Assembly: GCA_014084085.1 (NCBI GenBank) | Contig: NPFB01000001.1 | Span: 72,033 to 136,032 of the forward strand | Source of the DNA: Hondaea fermentalgiana | Lineage: Eukaryota; Sar; Bigyra; Thraustochytrida; Thraustochytriidae | Direction: 5' to 3' | DNA length: 64,000 nucleotides | Part shown: positions 11,501 through 18,390 of the stretch, in pieces | Layout: each line of letters starts with the position of its first letter | Numbering within the stretch: the first letter of the stretch is position 1 | Translations under genes and position numbers: made by a program | The notes under the pieces: generated by a model | The model's database searches: none | Seen by the model: only the letters and a program-made list of their open reading frames with translations | Told to the model about the DNA's origin: nothing

Positions 11501-11546
11501 CATCGACGAGTCTTGCGCGCTGCCCTACCCTGACTGGAAGGCCTGA
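5547..11546 (+). CDS. AT-KS-ACP-MetE-like-FMO fusion polyketide synthase
   Basis: A 1999-residue single-exon protein starting at the first in-frame ATG (5547). Domains in order: an FabD-like acyltransferase (about 1-345; GHSIGE with Ser95, likely catalytic His182 in GFPWH); a ketosynthase (about 405-850; Cys549 in ACASS, His699 in HGTGT, His739 in GHLEAA, a complete C-H-H triad); a Gln/Met-rich linker (about 855-885); an acyl carrier domain (GVDSLG, phosphopantetheine Ser922); a cobalamin-independent methionine synthase-like domain (about 1018-1390; HVC with His1255 and Cys1257, and GTDCGF with Cys1353, the expected zinc ligands); and a flavin monooxygenase-like domain (about 1518-1990; FAD motif GAGVVG near 1525, NADPH-type GMGAFA near 1696). 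No ketoreductase, dehydratase, enoylreductase or thioesterase is visible. It probably makes one condensation, with alkyl or thiol transfer and oxidation acting on the product. Substrate and product are unknown. Confidence 0.9.
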   Translation: MTSVLVFSGVGSVSAETAQVMEKMLGVEHVDAVAERLEQEHGVQLREVLQRVRTAPESLTALEEIVAQLVVQLGAAQIARSALGPEAEIVVVGHSIGELAAAVVAGHLSPAEAVDAAVCLAHVTGSEQGGLVYGTLGPQDQVASLNHVDEDGADVGAAIILGDEAAIEADSRSKVHTGFPWHASVYESHEWRKLPARPAGSADGKNLPLALSLLGGFGNDEENMTLFDDEYWARWTHTGVDLAKTLAAVQERCAGKIARVVELGAHPILAPSLRRAFGPDSPAPRAMVDRQRGLHLDAWREIVGATQGAGVLAALREAFPVALDMDATWLESGLASADIVQGAAKLHRSGVFVGLKAHDFYRHVTPQDLIERFGEVAGAKTAEGTSAAAESASESAISASGARPRVVIRAMSCLLPANIKSPAQLFAFTSSQGDAVRFDAGFDGGKRAAAFLGDLTLDCAKFGISQGEAQTLDPQQALVLSCVDKLLTEHGIEQLPVRTGVYIGAWNSEFAGDRSSVFYPTGTNPSIIAARVSHVYRLHGPCKVINSACASSLDAVLEAQRDLAAGTIDAAIAGGVNLLWDPAFSTCMAQSGFLAPGARCRSFDSSADGYVRSEGAALVLLQRREPKNSDALNGSDAGKVNNDDCEPYYAEVLGGASNQNGGRGASLTAPSPAAQEECIAAALRAARVDAGEVDFVECHGTGTKLGDPIEWSALKAAVGTSRSADRPCYLASVKSSLGHLEAAAGVAGLLHAAMVLSRQEVPRMANFVEANPLLEPCEGLRLAADANVRPDQPLRVAGVSSFGFGGSNVHILLRAAPQQLLPKPLPPVAAPAKERNSNSKVFVFDRTQQRAQILEQQQQMQQMQKLQRMQLQHEPAQQVSSAAHEDASMQQTVMEQIFWDVVSSVAGQVSPEAQILQSGVDSLGLTELFLRIEQKMAVEASSLSDFLGGGYTWADLREKIMQSAKIAPSEISRAQATAAPTPVPAVAPQAKRQSARAPESEREDSVPDAFTWAVPRFDGLIRTTHVGSLPRPREPEQQYKELHKIIQTQLSIGISIINDGEAGRMDYVTSALTRMSGFEEQDESVAPQPLDLEDLPCLARRFLVRAGLITLNKSVRTCNPHCIGEVTYTGQKALERELQTVQRAMRLCNAGLPGQAFYSAPSPGTLAMFFNNDAPEVYPTYEEYLGAVADAMHVEYATIVRHGFTLQVDCPDLAMSRHTRFKHLGLMAWKRIARMHVKMLNRALEGIPREAVRVHVCWGNYPGTHHRDVSAREVMPIAFGINAGGFGFETANHRHNADAGALLDVDIPKDVDLYPGVIDTCSSSVEDPSVVCERICRYARVVGPERVIAGTDCGFSTTAETQGIPGQVAMLKMRALVAGARMASRAFFPKVVPGFVLRPARRRFYFAQEASAKVLDAVQPDPADGGSEETRIVLTGHLDPEQDAARFAAHVRLFVDVPVRFATDGSAQSEDFVKRVKAYLADGKRRNSPAYPVEDDEAVGLLTKEDMVVSTSGAPRDSYEVVVVGAGVVGLLAAKRLMDEGVDVVVLEKEEFCGGIWTTFANAKSQVNSSEGSYRVVHDYRSRPNRDHSTTAEVRADILKLARELNAQGRLFTSTRVANVERSGASGSSYTVSLEKSGAKITATGVILAINDRVGTPRPIVWKQHEVFSGQIVDGFGGDAENKNIDWAGKRVVVVGMGAFAVENARTALEHGAKNVVVLARRHGTICPKYIDYINFVHRASVDDIGDEMNATHNSKNMFLWRQLYASSNSTMPECWLDLIKHTGHTISVSDVWFVGHFLGKLETCVGEIDHFVENGVVVRGGSADDVIEADIVVRCTGFERNASLVPDLTPYTHMNAINYLDTNVMYLADAFIDDDAFNSFFGSSVVEMSKFYVMVYLHFFKGNDAAILDSAELANNVDVQDRKWTDYIRGAEFLVDKVPGIREKANALLRSRRDDFVDSQSVEEYIAANRREWQELHDILSQGIIDESCALPYPDWKA

Positions 11547-11830
11547 ACAGCCTTTGAAAACTCGCAACTTTGTGTGAGCTGAATGAACGTCTGGCTGGGG
11601 AATTATGATACGTAAATTGTACTGTAAGTAATACCTTTTCTGTAAAACAAACAAACAATCCAAGTCGTGCGCACCGCCCCACGAGATTCTCTCCAGGTCT
11701 GTCTACCTACGACTTGTTTTTCGAGAGAGAAAGATGAGAAGACCAAATACCCCGTGGGAACATCGATTCTTTTTGTGCTATCACCAGCAGCGAGCTGCCC
11801 GCAAATTTGTGTCTCTAAAAGATAACTCAT

Positions 11831-13276
11831 TCATGAAGAGGCCCCGGGAGCACTCGCTGCTGGGCTCGGGTTGTCAAACGTTTGCTCCGATGATTCGAAC
11901 GTATCCTGAGGATCTTGCGACGGTTGCGAGTCTGCAGTTTGATAGATTTGCGCTGAGCTGTCGAACTGCTGAGCTGTGAGCGTTGAAGCTTCCTCTGACA
12001 AATTCGAGTTCGCAGTTTGAGAGGTCTGCGTTGCGCTTACGAACTGCTGAGCTGCGGAGGCTGGAACGTCTTGCAAAAGGCTTGCGCTGGCAGGCTGAAG
12101 ACTCACGAACTGCTGAGCTATGGGCGTTGAAAGTCCATGTGAGAAATTTGCGCTCGCAGGCTGAATACTTTGAACTTGATTCAAGAGCTGCTGGTGTACG
12201 AGCGAACGATATTGCTGAAAAAGCTGTTGCTGTTGCTGATGAAATTGGATCTCTTGCGCAGCAAGAGACTGATCGAAAACAGTAGTGGGATTGGGACCTG
12301 AGATCGCTGCACCACGTTGTGTGAATGCAGAGTGAACGGGAAAGCCAGCTCCTCGAGTTGGTGGAGAGACCTCAAGGCTTGTGGTGGTGGCTGCGTGAGC
12401 AGCTTCCGGCATCACTGCCCTCCGATTAGATTGTGTGTGCTGAAGCTCCTCTGTCTGCGCTCGAATAGGTTCTTGCTCATAGACTTGTTCTGGCTCGAAA
12501 TAATGATATCCTGGCGCCGACAAGACCTGTGCTGTAGCTTGTTCGAGACTGTCATCTCTGTCTCCTTCCTCTTCACCTGCATTTCCCTGATCTGATGCCG
12601 ATTCGGAGACTCCTTCCAATTCTTTCATTTGCTTTTGTACAAGCTTGAATTCAAAATGCATTTCTTCTTTGAGACTGAGGACAAACCGAAGCACAACGCC
12701 AACGATTAAATAACCGATCCAGCTGAAGAAGATTGTTGCGAAAATCCAAATACACAGGACCTCCCCATTCATCATTGGAGGAGCATACTTTGACAGTTTG
12801 CTTTCCTTTCCCTTCATTGCGTAAAAGGCGGGAATGATGCACACGAGTGGCATTGCGTAGAGCAAGATAAGCACAGAAGCAATTATGTGCTTGACGGTCA
12901 CGCTGACAAGGCGGCCACTTGTATAAACCCGTGTTGGATTTGAATCGTACCAATCATCATCGACTGTTGGACTCGATGTCGTGGGTGAGATGCCATACCA
13001 ATTGTACTCAGAAGACGAATAGCATTCAACGGTGCCGTAGCTACTGTACCAGGACAGCTTGCAAAAGTCATAATAATACAGCGAGCACTCATTGTAGCAG
13101 CACGAACTTGATACAGAATAGACACCACCATTGCAAATACTCGCCTGCGCGGGATCTGCGAGTGGAATCTCTATCGGTCCCATCGTTCCTCGTAGCAGAG
13201 CTTCACGTTGTAGCACTGGCCAGGAGAACTGCAATGGATGTTTGCCTTCCCGTTTTGATGCACATCGAGACAGCAT
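11831..13276 (-). CDS. membrane protein, Tyr/Cys-rich N-terminal region and Gln-rich repeat tail
   Basis: 481 residues from an ATG at 13276; a second ATG 31 codons later (13183) is a possible start. I do not recognise the family. Visible parts: a Cys/Tyr/Ser-rich segment (about residues 45-95; several Cys including a CC pair) that could be an ectodomain; two strong membrane segments (about 127-155 and 172-200) joined by a basic loop; and a long Gln/Ser/Ala tail from about 205 to the end. The tail contains at least three imperfect repeats of 30-40 residues built around AQQF-V/D-S. No signal peptide is clear, so topology is uncertain. It is convergent with the fusion synthase (284 bases between stops) and lies between it and the transacylase gene; a link to either is only a guess. 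Confidence 0.65.
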   Translation of the reverse strand: MLSRCASKREGKHPLQFSWPVLQREALLRGTMGPIEIPLADPAQASICNGGVYSVSSSCCYNECSLYYYDFCKLSWYSSYGTVECYSSSEYNWYGISPTTSSPTVDDDWYDSNPTRVYTSGRLVSVTVKHIIASVLILLYAMPLVCIIPAFYAMKGKESKLSKYAPPMMNGEVLCIWIFATIFFSWIGYLIVGVVLRFVLSLKEEMHFEFKLVQKQMKELEGVSESASDQGNAGEEEGDRDDSLEQATAQVLSAPGYHYFEPEQVYEQEPIRAQTEELQHTQSNRRAVMPEAAHAATTTSLEVSPPTRGAGFPVHSAFTQRGAAISGPNPTTVFDQSLAAQEIQFHQQQQQLFQQYRSLVHQQLLNQVQSIQPASANFSHGLSTPIAQQFVSLQPASASLLQDVPASAAQQFVSATQTSQTANSNLSEEASTLTAQQFDSSAQIYQTADSQPSQDPQDTFESSEQTFDNPSPAASAPGASS

Positions 13277-13735
13277 TATATTCGTTGGTCTGCCGTGACC
13301 AACGTCCAGACGTTTTCTTTCACCGTCGAAGCGCAGAGGATAAAAAAATGATTCTCTACGGGCAAAGTGCTCTCTTTATTGTCCTATACGCCTTATCAAA
13401 AGTAGGCTCGGACATTACTTCTGTGTGAAAAGGAAAGAGGGGCCGGAACAAACGTGACGACTCAACGGATTTTTTTTTCTTTTTTTCTTTTCCGACACCA
13501 ACTTTCTTTTTCCTTGCTATAACAAGTGGGCTTGTAAATGGAAGACCTTCTCTCCCGCCGGTGAATCGAGCCATGTTTGTTCTCCCTTTTGGAACATCAT
13601 TAATGAATTTTAATTCTCAGTCAAGGTGCCATCGTGAAATCGAACTTTTGCGCAAGACAATCTCGATGAAGAAGCTGATTGCAATTTCATGAATTCTTCA
13701 GTTAGCTGAAGAGTTGCACTTATTGTAGCTCCCAC
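13277..13735. other. intergenic spacer, 5' flank of the membrane protein
   Basis: 459 bases between two minus-strand genes. It is AT-richer than the genes, with T-runs near 13470-13490. It should hold the promoter of the membrane protein and the 3' end of the transacylase transcript. Nothing else seen. Confidence 0.5.
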
Positions 13736-14656
13736 CTATTGGAACTCGACAAAAAGAGACTCATCTTCGACGAGGGAGGGGTCAATCGAACGAAGCATTG
13801 CACGAAATTGTCCCTTTGACGCAAGATCAACGATGACCTTTGGGCGCGGATCAGCGACAATTGACTGCAAAATGCTCTCCCATTGCACCGTGGATACGAC
13901 CTGGTCCGCAAGGCACTCGAGCACATCATCAGTGTCAGTGTAGAGTTTGCCAGATACATTGGCGAAGATGACGCTATCGGGGCGTCCGCGAGCCGGCATG
14001 ACTTTACCGCGTAAATTGCGGATAGCATCGGCGCCAGGAGTCATTTGTTCGGTGTGAAAGGCACCTGCAAGGTCTGTACGGACTCTGGCTCGCTCAGCTA
14101 GCTCTGGGACCCAGTTCACTTTGGTCAATTTGGCACTTGGGCCCGCCACGACACAACATCCGGGGTACAATTTGGATGCGATACTGCCGTGCGCCAACAG
14201 CGCCGTCTCGTCTTGCACGCCTTGCAAGGTGACCATTGTTCCCGGGACAGCCTCACACGCGGATTGCATTGCTGCAGCTCGCGCGCGGAGGACACGCAAG
14301 CCATCACGGAGGCTGAGTTTCCCAGCGCCGACAAGGGCCGGGATCTCGCCTACAGAAAAGCCGGCAAAGCACGTCTGCGTACCTGGCTGTGCAAAGAGGT
14401 CGCTGCGTTCCTTGCGCAGCCTATCGATGCGGTCCAACGCGCGCACGCCTACTGCCAGCTGCGCGTAGTAGGTGTTGCCGCTGAGCTGCTCTGCCGTGAG
14501 CCGTGTCACGTCTAACCCAAGCTCATCCTGGGCACACGAGGCAACACGCGCGCTCTGCAGCGGCGCGACGCCTTCGCTGCGCGTGCCTTGGCCCGGCACG
14601 AGCACGAAGATCACTCGCGCCGTCGTCGCCTCGCTCGAGTCGGAAGGGACTGCCAT
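13736..14656 (-). CDS. MCAT: malonyl-CoA:ACP transacylase (FabD/MCAT type)
   Basis: 306 residues, the normal length for this enzyme. It moves malonyl from CoA to the phosphopantetheine arm of an acyl carrier protein. Visible motifs: PGQG near the N-terminus, catalytic Ser101 in GFSVGE, and catalytic His201 in GAFHTEQM. I chose the ATG at 14656 because its context (AAAATGG) is good and PGQG follows about 20 residues later. An upstream in-frame ATG at 14728 would add 24 residues (Trp/Cys/Met-rich, ending QRRNK) that are not a convincing targeting peptide. The enzyme could serve mitochondrial fatty-acid synthesis or load the carrier domain of the neighbouring fusion synthase; the sequence does not decide. 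Confidence 0.88.
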   Translation of the reverse strand: MAVPSDSSEATTARVIFVLVPGQGTRSEGVAPLQSARVASCAQDELGLDVTRLTAEQLSGNTYYAQLAVGVRALDRIDRLRKERSDLFAQPGTQTCFAGFSVGEIPALVGAGKLSLRDGLRVLRARAAAMQSACEAVPGTMVTLQGVQDETALLAHGSIASKLYPGCCVVAGPSAKLTKVNWVPELAERARVRTDLAGAFHTEQMTPGADAIRNLRGKVMPARGRPDSVIFANVSGKLYTDTDDVLECLADQVVSTVQWESILQSIVADPRPKVIVDLASKGQFRAMLRSIDPSLVEDESLFVEFQ

Positions 14657-15128
14657 TTTATTTCGTCTTTGTTCGAAGCAAGCAAGCCAATCAAGCCAAC
14701 AAAGCGTCATCATCGTCACTTGCATCATCACCCTTCTTCTTCTTCTTCTTCTTCTTCTTCATTGACACCACTCTGCGTTGGCAGCCTCAGCCGAGCTTAA
14801 TGAGATAAACAGAGGATGGCTGGCATGAGGTTGTGTGAGCAGAAGGCAATCGTATTTAGTGTTGAGTTAGTGTTGAGCCTGTCATAGTCCTGTTGCGCAC
14901 AAACTTTGTGCTTTTGCCTGGATGAAAGTCAACAGAGGTGCTTCATTTTTTAGGAAAACGAAATATTCAAGCTTAGGGAGAACATGAGCAACAGTAGTAG
15001 AACGTGTCGTTCGTGTGGAACGCAAAGATAAAAAGTTTTGAAATCATGTCTTACAAAATTGCCAATTCTAAACTGATTGGCGGCGTCTTCTGAAGAAATT
15101 TCCCTCCGTTGAAGCGTGCAAAAGAAGA
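14657..15128. other. intergenic spacer with (TTC)9 just upstream of the transacylase
   Basis: 472 bases between the transacylase start and the HINT stop, both on the minus strand. A (TTC)9 tract lies at 14734-14760. The remainder shows no open frame of note. Confidence 0.5.
14734..14760. repeat. (TTC)9 / (GAA)9 microsatellite
   Basis: Nine perfect TTC units on the plus strand, reading GAA in the sense of the transacylase. It ends 6 bases before the upstream ATG at 14728, so it is probably in the transcript leader or promoter. Confidence 0.9.
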
Positions 15129-15683
15129 TCAGCCGGGCGGCCACGTAAGTTGGCGACCACCAATAACGTGAAGATGCAAATGGTAGACACTCTGGCACCC
15201 TTCGACGCCGTCATTGATGACTACACGATATCCAGTCTTGTCGAGACCCTCTTGGGCAGCAACGCGATTCGCCGTGTAAAGTAAATGACCCAGCATGCTC
15301 TTGTCGTCTTCCTGAGCCTTGCTGAGCTGTGAAAGGTTTCCGCGTTCCTTTGGGATCACCAAAAGGTGCGTGGGCGCTTGCGGGTTCACGTCGCGAAAGG
15401 CCATGCAGAGTTCATCCTCAAAGACCACCGTCGCAGGAATTTCACGCTTGATGATCTTATCAAAGATGGTCGGGCCTCCCTCGCTCGCCGACTTCGCCGC
15501 CGCGCGCGCCGCCGCCGCCTCGTCGTGCTTCTTGGCCTCGCCGCCGCAGTCCGCTCCATGAACCCCTCGCCGCTGCAGCAGCTGTTGCTGTTGCCGCACA
15601 TCCACGAGCTCTCGCCGCACGGCGCCGCTGCTGCCGAGCGTGCGTTGCAGGACGCCGATGCGTCTCGCGGCTGCCGACATCAT
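15129..15683 (-). CDS. HINT1: HIT-family purine nucleoside phosphoramidase (HINT-like), probably organellar
   Basis: 184 residues; two adjacent ATGs (15683 and 15680) start it. The C-terminal 110 residues are a full HINT domain: [24 protein letters not shown], and the histidine triad HLHLHV with His168, His170 and His172, ending [10 protein letters not shown] as in HINT1. The family hydrolyses AMP-lysine and similar phosphoramidates. The N-terminal 70 residues are extra compared with cytosolic HINT1. The first 40 are rich in Arg, Ala, Ser and Gln with almost no acid, which suggests a mitochondrial presequence. It is divergent from the bestrophin-like gene. Confidence 0.9.
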   Translation of the reverse strand: MMSAAARRIGVLQRTLGSSGAVRRELVDVRQQQQLLQRRGVHGADCGGEAKKHDEAAAARAAAKSASEGGPTIFDKIIKREIPATVVFEDELCMAFRDVNPQAPTHLLVIPKERGNLSQLSKAQEDDKSMLGHLLYTANRVAAQEGLDKTGYRVVINDGVEGCQSVYHLHLHVIGGRQLTWPPG

Positions 15684-16501
15684 CGTCCTCCTCCGCCTTC
15701 CGTCGCCCCGAGCTCGCGCGCGCAGCTCACTTGCTGCTCTGCTGCGGCTCCTATCTTTCGATCGAGCTTTCTATCTTTTCCGAGATCCCGTCCTCGTCGG
15801 ACCAGCCCGGTTCGCTCCACGGCGAAGACGATCGGCGCAGGCAGCAAGCCAAGCAAGCCTGGTTTCTGACAGCCAAGCCAAGCCAAGCCTCGCCATCAGC
15901 CTGGCGACGCAAGGCTCGTGCGCGGCCGTTGCTCATCTGCCGCGCATCGTGCTCTCGGCCCTCGACCTGCACGTGCGCGGCGACTCTTCGTGACGAGGCC
16001 CATTCCAGAGCAGGAATCGTCCCTCGAGAGCGGAGCGCCGCAGCAGCGTCAGAGCTCGCGCGTCTCAGCCGGGCTGCGTGCGAGGAAGGTCTCTCTTGGT
16101 CTGGCTGGCGGAAACCTCTATCTCTGCACGACGCGCGGCCGAATGGAGCGAGAGCCGCGGCGACACGAAGGAGGCCACTGAAGAGAAGCAACTTGAGCAG
16201 AGAAGGTCGTCCCACATGACGATCATTTCGACATGGCCGGCCTTTTCCTCCTTCTCGATCCCCGTTCCGCGCCTCACTGCTCGCTCTCCGCGAAGCAAGC
16301 ATCCCCTGGCTGGGCGGATCGCGTCAGAAGCTTGTGGAAGTGGTCGTGGTTCATGAAGAAGATCTCCACTGGGGTCGACCATGAAAAGAGGTTTGTTCGG
16401 GTTTGTTTCACAAAAACTCGGAGAAAGAAAAAGAAGAAGCAGCCCGGACAAATAGAGGCTCCGGCCCCAAGCAGACACCAAACACGGAACAGGGCCGCGC
16501 A
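15684..16501. other. divergent promoter region between HINT and bestrophin-like genes
   Basis: 818 bases between two divergent start codons. GC-rich, with an AGCCA/AGCCAA repeat patch near 15838-15890. Open frames across it are multi-frame shadows. Two promoters are expected here. Confidence 0.5.
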
Positions 16502-17878
16502 ATGTCGTCGCCGCCGCCGCCGCCGCCGGCAAAGGAGGAGTCGCAGGCCGGCGCGGTGCCAGAGTCAGAGACGGAGGCGGCGGAGGATGCGCAGCCGAGC
16601 CTGGAGACGACGATGTCCGGCGTGCAGGCGAGCGGGTGGAGCAGCAACATGAGTAACAGCTCTCGCGCCATGGACATGTCGCCCAAGATGACGAACGAGG
16701 ACCTCGAGAAAGAGCTGCCGACAGACGAGCAAACGCCTTCGCCCGAGAACGGAGCGAACGATAGCATGCTCTTTCGACGACTCTCCGATTACGAGAGGAA
16801 TCTCGTGAATGAGCAGTTCGAGGGCAGCCCAGCAAAGGAAAGCATGCTCAACATGATGCGCAAACGGATCAAAACCACCTTGCAGGACCAAATTGCTGCC
16901 TTTTACATATATATTCGCCTCACTGTCACCTTTGAGGCCCTCATCGTCATGGCAAACGCTGTCGGTGCAACAATCTTCTTTTTAGAGTACGAGGACGACC
17001 GAAGCGGCGAACTCATTGCAGCCAAGCTCGACATGTCATTTTTGGCCTTTTCTGTGACCTTTCCGCTCACATATCTGTTGGGCCAGGCCTTTGGGAGACG
17101 GGAGCAGGCGCTTCAGCACGCCGCAGACTTTCGCTCCATTCTCACATCCATTGTCTGCGCCGACCTGACCTGGGACTTTCCGAGCGCCATCACCAAGAAC
17201 TGGGGTGGTCGCGCGGAGCTGCCGAGCACACATAATCGTTTGGTGCGCGACACGGGTGTCGAAATGGCAGAGATTCTTTATCAATACCTTTCCATTCCAT
17301 GGCTCGTCGGGCGTGCTCGCAACTTTGTCTTTCGTCATGATAGCCAACGCGTGCAGGAAGTCGTGGCGGTTCGTTTAGAGATTGAGCAGCGATTCGCAAT
17401 TCTTTTTCGCCAACTGTACGGCATCGTGGAAACTATGAAGGCTACAGGCATGCCAGGCAATGAGTCCTCGCGCATTAACCAATACGTTTGGTTCTTGCAA
17501 CAGCGCATCAATCTGTTGCGCAACCAGAAGATTTATCGCACGCCGCAGGCCACGCGATCCTTTGGCCGCGTCTATCTTTTTGTCTTGCCCTGGTTTCTTG
17601 GCCCCTATTTTGCCTGGGTCTACGAAGAGACTGAGAATTACGGCATGGCGCTCGCTATCTCGTGTCTTACATTTCTCGTTCTCTTGGGTCTAATCACCGC
17701 GGGTCGCGCGCTCGAGGATCCCTTTTTGCAGGAAAATGGCTTCGACAATATCAAACTCAAGCATGACATTGCCTTGCTCATTCAGACCATTGACTTTCAC
17801 TTTGATCGCGCCGAGGAAATACGCCTTAGCGCAGAAGCCGCTAAAAAGAGTAACCCAGAGTCCGCCACAGGTTACTAA
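16502..17878 (+). CDS. bestrophin-like four-TM membrane protein
   Basis: 458 residues from the first in-frame ATG (16502); the open frame extends upstream only through a TTG. The first 110 residues are Pro/Ser/Glu-rich and probably cytosolic. Membrane segments are predicted near 138-160, 177-196, 357-375 and 380-402, two pairs separated by a long soluble helical region. That layout, and a LEDPF segment just after the last TM, resembles bestrophin or UPF0187 anion channels, where a similar acidic turn binds calcium. Overall similarity is not strong enough by eye to be certain, so the channel role is inference. Confidence 0.5.
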   Translation: MSSPPPPPPAKEESQAGAVPESETEAAEDAQPSLETTMSGVQASGWSSNMSNSSRAMDMSPKMTNEDLEKELPTDEQTPSPENGANDSMLFRRLSDYERNLVNEQFEGSPAKESMLNMMRKRIKTTLQDQIAAFYIYIRLTVTFEALIVMANAVGATIFFLEYEDDRSGELIAAKLDMSFLAFSVTFPLTYLLGQAFGRREQALQHAADFRSILTSIVCADLTWDFPSAITKNWGGRAELPSTHNRLVRDTGVEMAEILYQYLSIPWLVGRARNFVFRHDSQRVQEVVAVRLEIEQRFAILFRQLYGIVETMKATGMPGNESSRINQYVWFLQQRINLLRNQKIYRTPQATRSFGRVYLFVLPWFLGPYFAWVYEETENYGMALAISCLTFLVLLGLITAGRALEDPFLQENGFDNIKLKHDIALLIQTIDFHFDRAEEIRLSAEAAKKSNPESATGY

Positions 17879-18390
17879 AAAACAAAACAGGCCTAGTTGT
17901 GAACTTATTCTTTATTTTTCTGCGGAAAGATTGGCCTCGGTTATTCCCTTTCCTTGGACTCACAGACTTCCTTCATCGGCCCACATGATGATGTCTTTCG
18001 GCCGACTCGGAAAACCAAGAGCCGTTCGGCCACTTTACTCTTTGATAGACCATTTAAACTTGAGTTCATGCAAGAACGGCACGGGCAAGCTTGCAAACCG
18101 CTGATACAGTAGCAATACCTATGTGAAGAAAGGGAGATTTGTTTGACTGAGTCCAAAAGAAGCAAGTTGCGAGGACGTTGTTCTCTTTTTTTTTTATGAT
18201 GTTCTTAGCCCCCCTGTAAAGTGAATTGTCAACGTTGGCCGTTCATCTTCAACTTGAGTTTCGCAGAATGCCGCATGTGAACACCAAAGCCACTGCACTC
18301 ACGAGCTGTAAGCTCGCTTTGTCGGCGATGGCGAGGCTGCCTCAGGAGCGTCACATGAAGGGTGCGGACAAACTGACAGCTGCAAGCAGG
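17879..18390. other. intergenic spacer
   Basis: 512 bases between two plus-strand genes, AT-richer than the genes and with a T-run at 18185-18195. The part from 18268 is an ATG-started upstream extension of the next open frame, probably leader. Nothing else seen. Confidence 0.45.

Noticed and set aside
5547..18000. A biosynthetic gene cluster spanning synthase, membrane protein, transacylase, HINT and bestrophin-like genes
   Set aside because: Only the transacylase has a plausible biochemical link. HINT and the channel-like protein are housekeeping types, and strands are mixed. Not enough evidence for a cluster.
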